Shown: positions 38,816 through 49,895 of the stretch, one piece after another
Layout of the letters: each line of letters starts with the position of its first letter
How positions within the stretch are numbered: position 1 is the first letter of the stretch
Assembly (NCBI GenBank): GCA_036417435.1
Contig: JAZAQT010000802.1
Coordinates: 1-64,000, forward strand
From: Inia geoffrensis
Taxonomy: Eukaryota; Chordata; Mammalia; Artiodactyla; Iniidae
Direction: 5' to 3'
DNA length: 64,000 nt
The notes under the pieces: generated by a model
The model's input: the letters and a program-made list of their open reading frames with translations, nothing else
Database searches by the model: none
What the model was told of the DNA's origin: nothing
Program-made: the position numbers and the translations under genes

Positions 38816-40158
38816 CCCTAACCCTAACCCTAACACTAACCCTTAACGTGACCCTCTTCCGAGGCCGTACACTCACCCGTGCCCTAATCGTAAGCAGTAC
38901 ACTAACTCTAACTAGTGACCTCACACGTACGCTAAACCTTAAGCGTTGTGGTACCCTAAACTGTGCCCTAATATCTCCCCATTCCCTAACCCTAACCCTA
39001 ACCCGAATTCTATCCCTGAAACTCACCCGAAACCTTACCATCACCCATGCCCTAATCTTAACCAGGACACCAACACTAACTTGTGCCCTCACACGTACGC
39101 TAACCGTTAATCGTTGTCGTACCCTAAACTGTACCCTAATCCCTCCCCATTCCCTAACCCTAACCCTAACCCGAATCCTAACCCTGACCCTCACCTGAAG
39201 CCTTACCTCACCCGTGCGTTAATCTTAACCAGGACACTAACACTAACCCTTGCCCTCACACGAACGCTAACCCTTAAGCACTGTCGTACCCTAAGTTGTA
39301 CACTAATCCCTCTGCATTCCTTAACCCTAACCCTAACCCGAATCCTAACCCTGACCCTCACCCAAAGCCTTACCCTCACCCGTGCCCTAATCTTAACCAG
39401 GACACCAACACTAACTCTTGCCCTCACACGTACGCTAAACCTTAAGCGTTGTCGTACCCTAAATTGTACCCTAATCCCTCCCCATTCCTTAACCCTAACC
39501 CTAACCCCATCCCTAAACCTGACCCACTTCCGATGCCCTACCCTAACCAATGCCCTAAACTTAACCAGGACACAAACACTAACTCATGCCCTCAAACGTA
39601 CGCTAACCCTTAAGCATTGTCGTACCCTATCCTGTACCCTAATCCCTCCCCATTCCCTAACCCTAAGCCTAAGCGAAACCCTGAACGTGACCCTTTTCCG
39701 AGGCCTTACCCTCATCGGTGCCGTTGTCTTAACCAGTACACCAACACTAACTCGTGCCCTCACACTTACGCTAACCCTTAAGCATTGTCGCACCCTAACC
39801 TGTACCCTAATCCCTCTCCATTCCCTAACCCTAACCCTAACCCGAATACTAACCCTGACGTTCACCCGAAGCCTTACCCTCACCCGTGCCCTAATCTTAA
39901 CCAGGACACCAAGACTAACTCGTGCCCTCAAACGTACGCTAACACTAAACCGCAGCGGTACCTTAACCTGTACCCTAATCCCTCTCCATTCGCTAACCCT
40001 AACCCTAACCTGAAACCTAACCATGACACTCATCCGAAACTTTACCCTCACCCGTGTCCTAATTTTAACTAGTACATCAACACTAACCCATGCCCTCTAA
40101 CGTACGTCAACCCTAAGCCATTGCCGTACCCTAACCTGTACCCTAATCAATCCCCATT
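38816..40158 (+). repeat. HOR 34: a-h with a 1-base deletion in c (1343 bp)
   Basis: c has GCCTTACCTCACCC (a C lost near 39206), restoring the register shifted in HOR 33. a has GAGGCCGTACACTC and TAACTCTAACTAG. f and g match HOR 32 (CTAAGCCTAAGCG, CGAATACTAACC). Confidence 0.9.
39204..39209. other. Hexamer register shift, -1
   Basis: TTACCTCACCC where sister c monomers read TTACCCTCACCC; one C lost. It cancels the +1 at 38009, about 1.2 kb away. Confidence 0.85.
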
Positions 40159-41502
40159 CCCTAACCCTAACCCTAACCCTAACCCTTAACGTGACCCTCT
40201 TCCGAGGTCTTACCCTCACCCGTGCCCTAATCGTAAGCAGTACACTAACACTAACTAGTGACCTCACACGTACGCTAAACCTTAAGTGTTGTGGTACCCT
40301 AAACTGTGCCCTAATATCTCCCCATTCCCTAACCCTAACCCTAACCCGAATTCTATCCCTGACCTTCACCCGAAACCTTACCCTCACCCGTGCCCTAATC
40401 TTCACCAGGACACCAACACTAACTTGTGCACTCACACGTACGCTAACCCTTAATCGTTGTCGTACCCTAAACTGTACCCTAATCCCTCCCCATTCCCTAA
40501 CCCTAACCCTAACCCGAATCCTAACCCTGACCCTCACCTGAAGCCTTACCCTCACCCGTGCCCTAATCTTAACCAGGACACTAACACTAACCCTTGCCCT
40601 CACACGAACGCTAACCCTTAAGCACTGTCGTAGCCTAAGCTGTACCCTAATCCCTCTGCATTCCTTAACCCTAACCCTAACCCGAATCCTAACCCTGACC
40701 CTCACCCAAAGCCTTACCCTCACTCGTGCCCTAATCTTAACCAGGACACCAACACTAACTCGTGCCCTCACACGTACGCTAGACCTTAAGCGTTGTCGTA
40801 CCCTAAATTGTACCCTAATCCCTCCCCATTCCTTAACCCTAACCCTAACCCCATCCCTAAACCTGACCCACTTCCGATGCCCTACCCTAACCAATGCCCT
40901 AATCTTAACCAGGACACAAACACTAACTCATGCCCTCCAACGTACGCTAACCCTTAAGCATTGTCGTACCCTATCCTGTACCCTAATCCCTCCCCATTCC
41001 CTAACCCTAACCCTAAGCGAAACCCTGAACGTGACCCTTTTCCGAGGCCTTACCCTCATCGGTGCCGTTGTCTTAACAAGTACACCAACACTAACTCGTG
41101 CCCTCACACTTACGCTAACCCTTAAGCATTGTCGTACCCTAACCTGTACCCTAATCCCTCTCCATTCCCTAACCCTAACCCTAACCCGAATCCTAACCCT
41201 GACCCTCACCCGAAGCCTTACCCTCACCCGTGCCCTAATCTTAACCAGGACACCAAGACTAACTCGTGCCCTCAAACGTACGCTAACACTAAACCGCAGC
41301 GGTACCCTAACCTGTACCCTAATCCCTCTCCATTCCCTAACCCTAACCCTAACCTGAAACCTAACCATGACACTCACCCGAAACTTTACCCTCACCCGTG
41401 TCCTAATTTTAACCAGTACATCAACACTAACCCATGCCCTCTAACGTACGCCAACCCTAAGCCATTGTCGTACCCTAACCTGTACCCTAATCAATCCCCA
41501 TT
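40159..41502 (+). repeat. HOR 35: full a-h (1344 bp)
   Basis: Copy of HOR 33 at offset 2688/2687 (GAGGTCTTACCC, ATCTTCACCAGG, TTAACAAGTACACC) but without the inserted base in d. a has AAGTGTTGTGG, a C-to-T change at a CpG. Confidence 0.92.
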
Positions 41503-41670
41503 CCCTAACCCTAACCCTAACACTAACCCTTAACGTGACCCTCTTCCGAGGCCGTACACTCACCCGTGCCCTAATCGTAAGCAGTACACTAACTCTAACT
41601 AGTGACCTCACACGTACGCTAAACCTTAAGCGTTGTGGTACCCTAAACTGTGCCCTAATATCTCCCCATT
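41503..41670 (+). repeat. Monomer type a (reference copy)
   Basis: Markers are CTTAACGTGACCCTCTTCC, TCGTAAGCAGTACAC, ACTAGTGACC, TTGTGGTACCC and CTAATATCTCC. It usually starts with four CCCTAA-like copies and carries SpeI ACTAGT, KpnI GGTACC and, in most copies, StuI AGGCCT; in this copy AGGCCG replaces the StuI site. Confidence 0.93.
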
Positions 41671-41838
41671 CCCTAACCCTAAACCTAACCCGAATTCTAT
41701 CCCTGAACCTCACCCGAAACCTTACCATCACCCGTGCCCTAATCTTAACCAGGACACCAACACTAACTTGTGCCCTCACACGTACGCTAACCGTTAATCG
41801 TTGTCGTACCCTAAACTGTACCCTAATCCCTCCCCATT
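41671..41838 (+). repeat. Monomer type b (reference copy)
   Basis: Markers are CCCGAATTCTATCCC, which holds an EcoRI site, AACTTGTGCCC and TTAATCGTTGTCG. Tail reads AAACTGTACCC. EcoRI sites in this array track b monomers, so cutting spacing reports HOR length. Confidence 0.93.
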
Positions 41839-41862
41839 CCCTAACCCTAACCCTAACCCGAA
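41835..41862 (-). other. Representative per-monomer G-quadruplex tract
   Basis: Start of a c monomer: three CCCTAA copies then CCCGAA, preceded by CCCC and ATT at the end of b. This gives at least four G-runs with 3-base loops on the minus strand. Equivalent tracts begin most a, b, c, f and g monomers, so the motif recurs about every 168 bp; d and h are weaker because CCTTAA or CCTGAA breaks one run. Confidence 0.7.
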
Positions 41863-42006
41863 TCCTAACCCTGACCCTCACCTGAAGCCTTACCCTCACC
41901 CGTGCGTTAATCTTAACCAGGACACTAACACTAACCCTTGCCCTCACACGAACGCTAACCCTTAAGCACTGTCGTACCCTAAGTTGTACACTAATCCCTC
42001 TGCATT
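41839..42006 (+). repeat. Monomer type c (reference copy)
   Basis: Markers are CACCTGAAGCC, GGACACTAACACTAACCC, CACACGAACG, AAGCACTGTCG and the tail CTCTGCATT. It is one of the monomers most often missing from 7-monomer HORs, and it contributes one parent of several hybrids. Confidence 0.93.
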
Positions 42007-42174
42007 CCTTAACCCTAACCCTAACCTGAATCCTAACCCTGACCCTCACCCGAAGCCTTACCCTCACCCGTTCCCTAATCTTAACCAGGACACCAACACT
42101 AACTCGTGCCCTCACAGGTACGCTAAACCTTAAGCGTTGTCGTACCCTAAATTGTACCCTAATCCCTCCCCATT
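42007..42174 (+). repeat. Monomer type d (reference copy)
   Basis: Starts CCTTAA in place of CCCTAA. Markers are CACCAACACTAACTCG, CTAAACCTTAAGCGTTG and CCTAAATTG. A 6-bp-short form (one CCCTAA lost at the start) is common, as in HORs 12, 13, 17, 19, 22, 27, 29 and 30. Confidence 0.92.
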
Positions 42175-42342
42175 CCTTAACCCTAACCCTAACCCCATCC
42201 CTAAACCTGACCCACTTCCGATGCCCTACCCTAACCAAAGCCCTAATCTTAACCAGGACACAAACACTAACTCATGCCCTCAAACGTACGCTAACCCTTA
42301 AGCATTGTCGTACCCTATCCTGTACCCTAATCCCTCCCCATT
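42175..42342 (+). repeat. Monomer type e (reference copy)
   Basis: The most diverged first half: markers are ACCCCATCCCTAAACC, GACCCACTTCCGATGCCC, CACAAACACTAACTCATG and CCCTATCCTG. It starts CCTTAA like d, so d and e may share a recent common ancestor. Confidence 0.92.
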
Positions 42343-42510
42343 CCCTAACCCTAACCCTAAGCGAAACCCTGAACGTGACCCTTTTCCGAGGTCTTACCCT
42401 CATCGGTGCCGTTGTCTTAACCAGTACACCAACACTAACTCGTGCCCTCACACTTACGCTAACCCTTAAGCATTGTCGTACCCTAACCTGTACCCTAATC
42501 CCTCTCCATT
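42343..42510 (+). repeat. Monomer type f (reference copy)
   Basis: Markers are AAGCGAAACCCTGAACG, GACCCTTTTCCGAGG, CATCGGTGCCGTTG and CACACTTACG. Its GTGACCCTTTTCCGAGG block matches the GTGACCCTCTTCCGAGG block of a at the same position, so a and f look like sister types. Confidence 0.92.
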
Positions 42511-42678
42511 CCCTAACCCTAACCCTAACCCGAATCCTAACCCTGACCCTCACCCGAAGCCTTACCCTCACCCGTGCCCTAATCTTAATCAGGACACCAA
42601 GACTAACTCGTGCCCTCAAACGTACGCTAACACTAAACCGCAGCGGTACCCTAACCTGTACCCTAATCCCTCTCCATT
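42511..42678 (+). repeat. Monomer type g (reference copy)
   Basis: Markers are CACCAAGACTAACTCG, CTCAAACGTACG and AACACTAAACCGCAGCGG. It starts with perfect CCCTAA copies followed by CCCGAA, a four-CCC tract spaced by TAA. Confidence 0.92.
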
Positions 42679-42846
42679 CCCTAACCCTAACCCTAACCTG
42701 AAACCTAACCATGACACTCACCCGAAACTTTACCCTCACCCGTGTCCTAATTTTAACCAGTACATCAACACTAACCCATGCCCTCTAACGTACGCCAACC
42801 CTAATCCATTGCCGTACCCTAACCTGTACCCTAATCAATCCCCATT
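42679..42846 (+). repeat. Monomer type h (reference copy)
   Basis: Markers are AACCTGAAACCTAACC, ATGACACTCACCCGAAAC, TTTTAACCAGTACATC, CTCTAACGTACGCC and the tail AATCAATCCCCATT. It closes every HOR in the window, including the rearranged ones. Confidence 0.93.
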
Positions 42847-44022
42847 CCCTAACCCTAACCCTAACCCTAACCCTTAACGTGACCCTCTTCCGAGGCCTTA
42901 CCCTCACCCGTGCCCTAATCGTAAGCAGTACACTAACACTAACTAGTGACCTCACACGTACGCTAAACCTTAAGCGTTGTCGTACCCTAAACTGTGCCCT
43001 AATATCTCCCCATTCCCTAACCCTAACCCTAACCCGAATCCTAACCCTGACCCTCACCTGAAGCCATACCCTCACCCGTGCCCTAATCTTAACCAGGACA
43101 CTAACACTAACCCTTGCCCTCACAAGAACGCTAACCCTTAAGCACTTTCGTACCCTAAGCTGTACCCTAATCCCTCTGCATTCCTTAACCCTTGCCCTAA
43201 CCCGAATCCTAACCCTGACCCTCACCCGAAGCCTTACCCTCACCCGTGCCCTAATCTTAACCAGGATACCAACACTAACTCGTGCCCTCACACGTACGGT
43301 AAACCTTAAGCGTTGTCGTACCCTAAATTGTACCCTAATTCCTCCCCATTCCTTAACCCTAACCCTAACCCCATCCCTAAACCTGACCCACTTCCGATGC
43401 CCTACCCTAACCAATGCCCTAATCTTAACCAGTACACAAACACTAACTCATGCCCTCAAACGTACGCTAACCCTTAAGCATTGTCGTACCTTATCCTGTA
43501 CCCTAATCCCTCCCCATTCCCTAACCCTAACCCTAAGCGAAACCCTGAACGTGACCCTTTTCCGAGGCCTTACCCTCATCGGTGCCGTTGTCTTAACCAG
43601 TACACCAACACTAACTCGTGCCCTCACACTTACGCTAACCCTTAAGCATTGTCGTACACTAACCTGTACCCTAATCGCTCTCCATTCCCTAACCCTAACC
43701 CTAACCCGAATCCCAGCCCTGACCCTCACCCGAAGCCTTACCCTCACCTGTGCCCTAATCTTAACCAGGACACCAAGACTAACTAGTGCCCTCAAACGTA
43801 CGCTAACACTAAACCGCAGCGGTACCCTAACCTGTACCCTAATCCCTCTCCATTCCCTAACCCTAACCCTAACCTGAAACCTAACCATGACACTCACCCG
43901 AAACTTTACCCTCACCCGTGTCCTAATTTTAACAAGTACATCAACACTAACCCATGCCCTCTAACGTACGCCAACCCTAAGCCATTGCCGTACCCTAACC
44001 TGTACCCTAATCAATCCCCATT
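42847..44022 (+). repeat. HOR 37: a-c-d-e-f-g-h (7 monomers, lacks b)
   Basis: a runs directly into c at 43015; no EcoRI-bearing b is present. The a monomer has TTGTCGTACCC where most a copies have TTGTGGTACCC, so its tail may be b-derived. g has AATCCCAGCCCTG. Confidence 0.9.
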
Positions 44023-45360
44023 CCCTAACCCTAACACTAACCCTTAACGTGACCCTCTTCCGAGGCCTTACCCTCACCCGTGCCCTAATCGTAAGCAGTA
44101 CACTAACACTAACTAGTGACCTCACACGTACGCTAAACCTTAAGCATTGTGGTACCCTAAACTGTGTCCTAATATCTCCCCATTCCCTAACCCTAACCCT
44201 AACCCGAATTCTATCCCTGAACCTCACCCAAAACCTTACCCTCACCCGTGCCCTAACCTTAACCAGGACACCAACACTAACTTGTGCCCTCACACGTACG
44301 CTAACCCTTAATCGTTGTCGTACCCTAAACTGTACCCTAATCCCTCCCCATTCCCTAACCCTAACCCTAACCCGAATCCTAACCCTGACCCTCACCTGAA
44401 GCCTTACACTCACCCGTGCCCTAATCTTAACCAGGACACTAACACTAACCCTTGCCCTCACACGAACGCTAACCCTTAAGCACTGACGTACCCTAAGCTG
44501 TACCCTAATCCCTCTGCATTCCTTAACCCTAACCCTAACCCGAATCCTAACCCTGACCCTCATCCGAAGCCTTACCCTCACCCGTGCCCTAATCTTAACC
44601 AGGACACCAACACTAACTCGTGCCCTCACACGTACGCTAAACCTTAAGCGCTGTCGTACCCTTAATTGTACCCTAATCCCTCCCCATTCCTTAACCCTAA
44701 CCCTAACCCCATCCCTAAACCTGACTCACTATCGATGCCCTACCCTAACCAATGCCCTAATCTTAACCGGTACACAAACACTAACTCATGCCCTCAAACG
44801 TACGCTAACCCTTAAGCATTGTCGTACCCTATCCTGTACCCTAATCCCTCCCCATTCCCTAACCCTAACCCTAAGCCAAACCCTGAACGTGACCCTTTTC
44901 CGAGGCCTTACCCTCATCGGTGCCCTTGTCTTAACCAGTACACCAACACTAACTCGTGCCCTCACACTTACGCTAACCCTTAAGCATTGTCGTACCCTAA
45001 CCTGTACCCTAATCCCTCTCCATTCCCTAACCCTAAACCTAACCCGAATCCTAACCCTGACCCTCACCTGAAGCCTTACCCTCACCCGTGCCCTAATCTT
45101 AACCAGGACACCAAGACTAACTCGTGCCCTTAAACGTACGCTAACACTAAACCGCAGCGGTACCCTAACCTGTACCCTAATCCCTCTCCATTCCCTAACC
45201 CTAACCCTAACCTGAAACCTAACCATGACACTCACCCGAAACTTTACCCTCACCCGTGTCCTAATTTTAACCAGTACATCAACACTAACCCATGCCCTCT
45301 AACGTACGCCAACCCTAAGCCATTGCCGTATCCTAACCTGTACCCTAATCAATCCCCATT
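44023..45360 (+). repeat. HOR 38: a-h, a 6 bp short (1338 bp)
   Basis: Eight monomers. a lacks one CCCTAA at its start. e has CACTATCGATGCC and f has CTAAGCCAAACC. g has CACCTGAAGCC, the c-like form of that position. Confidence 0.9.
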
Positions 45361-46536
45361 CCCTAACCCTAACCCTAACCCTAACCCTTAACGTGACCCT
45401 CTTCCGAGGCCTTACCCTCACCCGTGCCCTAATCGTAAGCAGTACACTAACACTAAATAGTGACCTCACACGTACGCTAAACCTTAAGCGTTGTGGTACC
45501 CTAAACTGTGCCCTAATATCTCCCCATTCCCTAACCCTAACCCTAACCCGAATTCTATCCCTGACCCTCACCCGAAACCTTACCCTCACCCGTGCCCTAA
45601 ACTTAACCAGGACACCAACACTAACTTGTGCCCTCACACGTACGCTAACCCTTAATCGTTGTCGTACCCTAAACTGTACCCTAATCCCTCCCCATTCCCT
45701 AACCCTAACCCTAACCCGAATCCTAACCCTGACCCTCACCCGAAGCCTTACCCTCACCCGTGCCCTAATCTTAACCAGGACACCAACACTAACTCGTGCC
45801 CTCACACGTACGCTAAACCTTAAGCGTTGTCGTACCCTAAATTGTACCCTAATCCCTCCCCATTCCCTAACCCTAACCCTAACCCCATCCCTAAACCTGA
45901 CCCACTTCCGATGCCCTACCCTAACCAATTCCCTAATCTTAACCAGTACACAAACACTAACTCATGCCCTCAAACGTACGCTAACCCTTAAGCATTGTCG
46001 TACCCTATCCTGTACCCTAATCCCTCTCCATTCCCTAACCCTAACCCTAAGCGAAACCCTGAACGTGACCCTTTTCCGAGGCCTTACCCTCATCGGTGCC
46101 CTTGTCTTAACCAGTACACCAACACTAACTCGTGCCCTCACACTTACGCTAACCCTTAAGCATTGTCGTACCCTAACCTGTACCCTAATCCCTCTCCATT
46201 CCCTAACCCTAACCCTAACCCGAATCCTAACCCTGACCCTCACCCGAAGCCTTACCCTCACCCGTGCCCTAATCTTAACCAGGACACCAAGACTAACTCC
46301 TGCCCTCAAACGTACGCTAACACTAAACCGCAGCGGTACCCTAACCTGTACCCTAATCCCTCTCCATTCCCTAACCCTAACCCTAACCTGAAACCTAACC
46401 ATGACACTCACCCGAAACTTTACCCTCACCCGTGTCCTAATTTTAACCAGTACATCAACACTAACCCATGCCCTCTAACGTACGCCAACCCTAAGCCATT
46501 GCCGTACCCTAACCTGTACCCTAATCAATCCCCATT
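45361..46536 (+). repeat. HOR 39: a-b-d-e-f-g-h (7 monomers, lacks c)
   Basis: b is followed by d-type sequence, here with an intact CCCTAA start. e also starts CCCTAA, not CCTTAA. This suggests that the starts of d and e were converted by neighbouring monomers. Confidence 0.9.
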
Positions 46537-48047
46537 CCCTAACCCTAACCCTAACCCTAACCCTTAACGTGACCCTCTTCCGAGGCCTTACCCTCACCCG
46601 TGCCCTAATCGTAAGCAGTACACTAACACTAACTAGTGACCTCACACGTACGCTAAACCTTAAGCGTTGTGGTACCCTAAACAGTGCCCTAATATCTCCC
46701 CATTCCCTAACCCTAACCCTAACCCGAATTCTATCCCTGACCCTCACCCGAAACCTTACCCTCACCCGTGCCCTAATCTTAACCAGGACACCAACACTAA
46801 CTTGTGCCCTCACACGTACGCTAACCCTTAATCGTTGTCGTACCCTAAACTGTACCCTAATCCCTCCCCATTCCCTAACCCTAACCCTAACCCGAATCCT
46901 AACTCTGACCCTCACCTGAAGCCTTACCCTCACCCGTGCCCTAATCTTAACCAGGACACTAACACTAACCCTTGCCCTCACACGAACGCTAACCCTTAAG
47001 CACTGTCGTACCCTAAGCTGTACCCTAATCCCTCTGCATTCCTTAAACCTAACCCTAACCCGAATCCTAACCCTGACCCTCACCCGAAGCCTTACCCTCA
47101 CCCGTGCCCTAATCTTAACCAGGACACCAACACTAACACGTGCCCTCACACGTACGCTAAACCTTAAGCGCTGTCGTACCCTAAATTGTACCCTAATCCC
47201 TCCCCATTCCTTAACCCTAACCCTAACCCCAAACCTAAACCTGACCCACTTCCGATGCCCTACCCTAACCAATGCCCTAATCTTAACCAGGACACAAACA
47301 CTAACTCATGCCCTCAAACGTACGCTAACCCTTAAGCTTTGTCGTACCCTATCCTGTACCCTAATCCCTCCCCATTCCCTAACCCTAACCCTAAGCGAAA
47401 CCCTGAACGTGACCCTTTTCCGAGGCCTTACACTCATCGGTGCCGTTGTCTTAACCAGTACACCAACACTAACTCGTGCCCTCACACTTACGCTAACCCT
47501 TAAGCATTGTCGTACCCTATCCTGTACCCTAATCCCTCCCCATTCCCTAACCCTAACCCTAAGCGAAACCCTGAACGTGACCCTTTTCCGAGGCCTTACC
47601 CTCATTGGTGCCGTTGTCTTAACCAGTACACCAACACTAACTCGTGCCCTCACACTTACGCTAACCCTTAAGCATTGTCGTACCCTAACCTGTACCCTAA
47701 TCCCTCTCCATTCCCTAACCCTAACCCTAACCCGAATCCTAACCCTGACCCTCACCCGAAGCCTTACCCTCACCCGTGCCCTAATCTTAACCAGGACACC
47801 AAGACTAATCGTGCCCTCAAACGTACGCTAACACTAAACCGCAGCAGTACCCTTACCTGTACCCTAATCCCTCTCCATTCCCTAACCCTAACCCTAGCCT
47901 GAAACCTAACCATGACACTCACCCGAAGCTTTACCCTCACCCGTGTCCTAATTTTAACCAGTACATCAACACTAACCCATGCCCTCTAACGTACGCCAAA
48001 CCTAAGCCATTGCCGTACCCTAACCTGTACCCTAATCAATCCCCATT
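46537..48047 (+). repeat. HOR 40: a-b-c-d-e-f-f-g-h (9 monomers, 1511 bp)
   Basis: f is doubled (47377 and 47545), each with GTGACCCTTTTCCGAGG. g has GACTAATCGTG near 47808, a 1-base loss that shifts the register by -1. a has TAAACAGTGCCC. HOR 43 repeats this architecture. Confidence 0.9.
47805..47811. other. Hexamer register shift, -1
   Basis: GACTAATCGTG where sister g monomers read GACTAACTCGTG; one C lost. Confidence 0.85.
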
Positions 48048-48887
48048 CCCTAACCCTAACCCTAACCCTAACCCTTAACGTGACCCTCTTCCGAGGCCTT
48101 ACCCTCACCTGTGCACTAAACGTAAGCAGTACACTAACACTAACTAGTGACCTCACACGTACGCTAAAACTTAAGTGTTGTGGTACCCTAAACTGTGCCC
48201 TAATATCTCCCCATTCCCTAACCCTAACCCTAACCCGAATTCTATCCCTGACCTTCACCCGACAACTTACCCTCACCCGTGCCCTACTCTTAACCAGGAC
48301 ACCAACACTATCTTGTGCCCTCACACGTACGCTGACCCTTAATCGTTGTCGTACCCTAAACTGTACCCTAATCCCTCCCCATTCCCTAACCCTAACCCTA
48401 ACCCGAATCCTAACCCTGACCCTCACCTGAAGCCTTACCCTCACCTGTGCCCTAATCTTAACCAGGACACTAACACTAACCCTTGCCCTCACACGAACGC
48501 TAACCCTTAAGCACTGTCGTACCCTAAGCTGTAGCCTAATCCCTCTGCATTCCTTAACCCTAAACCTAAGCCGAATCATGACCCTGACCCTCACCCGAAG
48601 CCTTACCCTCACCCGTGCCCTAATCTTAACCATGACACCAAGACTAACTCGTGCCCTCAAACGTACGTTAACACTAAAGCGCAGCGGTACCGTAACCTGT
48701 ACCCTAATCCCTCTCCATTCCCTAACCCTAACCCTAACCTGAAACCAAACCATGACACTCACCCGAAACTTTACTCTCACCCGTGTCTTAATTTTAACCA
48801 GTACATCAACACTAAGCCATGCCCTCTAACGTACGCCAACCCTAAGCCATTGCCGTACCCTAACCTGTACCCTAATCAATCCCCATT
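48048..48887 (+). repeat. HOR 41: a-b-c-d/g-h (5 monomers, 840 bp)
   Basis: d/g hybrid at 48552-48719 (GCCGAATCATGACCC at the start, AAAGCGCAGCGG at the end). Private substitutions look more frequent here than in neighbouring units: ACCCGACAACTTACC, TACTCTTAACC, CACTATCTTG and CGTACGCTGACC. Confidence 0.88.
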
Positions 48888-49895
48888 CCCTAACCCTAAC
48901 CCTAACCCTAACCCTTAACGTGACCCTCTTCCGAGGCCTTACCCTCACCCGTGCCCTAATCGTAAGCAGTACACTAACACTAACTAGTGACCTCAAACGT
49001 ACGCTAAACCTTAAGCGTTGTGGTACCCTAAACTGTGCCCTAATATCTCCCCATTCCCTAACCCTAACCCTAACCCGAATTCTATCCCTGACCCTCACCC
49101 GAAACCTTACCCTCACCCGTGCCCTAATCTTAACCAGTACACCAACACTAACTTGTGCCCTCACACGTACGCTAAACCTTAAGCGTTGTCGTACCCTAAA
49201 TTGTACCCTAATCCCTCCCCATTCCCTAACCCTAACCCTAACCCCATCCCTAAACCTGACCCACTTCCGATGCCCTACCCTAACCAATGCCCTAATCTTA
49301 ACCAGTACACAAATACTAACTCATGCCCTCAAACGTACGCTAACCCTTAAGCATTGTCGTACCCTATCCTGTACCCTAATCCCTCCCCATTCCCTAACCC
49401 TAACCCTAAGCGAAACCCTGAACGTGACCCTTTTCCGAGGCCTTACCCTCATCCGTGCCCTTGTCTTAACCAGTACACCAACACTAACTCGTGCCCTCAA
49501 ACTTACGCTAACCCTTAAGCATTGTCGTACACTAACCTGTACACTAATCCCTCTCCATTCCCTAACCCTAACCCTAACCCGAATCCTAACCCTGACCCTC
49601 ACCCGAAGCCTTACCCTCACCCGTGCCCTAATCTTAACCAGGACACCAAGACTAACTCGTGCCCTCAAACGTACGCTAACACTAAACCGCAGCGGTACCC
49701 TAACCTGTACCCTAATCCCTCTCCATTCCCTAACCCTAACCCTAACCTGAAACCTAACCATGACACTCACCCGAAACTTTACCCTCACCCGTATCCTAAT
49801 TTTAACCAGTACATCAACACTAACCCATGCCCTCTATCGTATGCCAACCCTAAGCCATTGCCGTACCCTAACCTGTACCCTAATCAATCCCCATT
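48888..49895 (+). repeat. HOR 42: a-b/d-e-f-g-h (6 monomers, 1008 bp)
   Basis: The second monomer (49056-49223) starts as b (CCCGAATTCTATCCC, AACTTGTGCCC) and ends as d (CTAAACCTTAAGCGTTG, CCTAAATTG). It is the only 6-monomer HOR in the window. Confidence 0.9.

Larger units (their letters stand above)
41503..42846 (+). repeat. HOR 36: full a-h (1344 bp), reference unit
   Basis: Used here to define the eight monomer types because every monomer is exactly 168 bp. a-c match HOR 34 at offset 2687 (GAGGCCGTACACTC, GTGCGTTAATC, AAGTTGTACAC) with the lost C restored. Confidence 0.95.
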
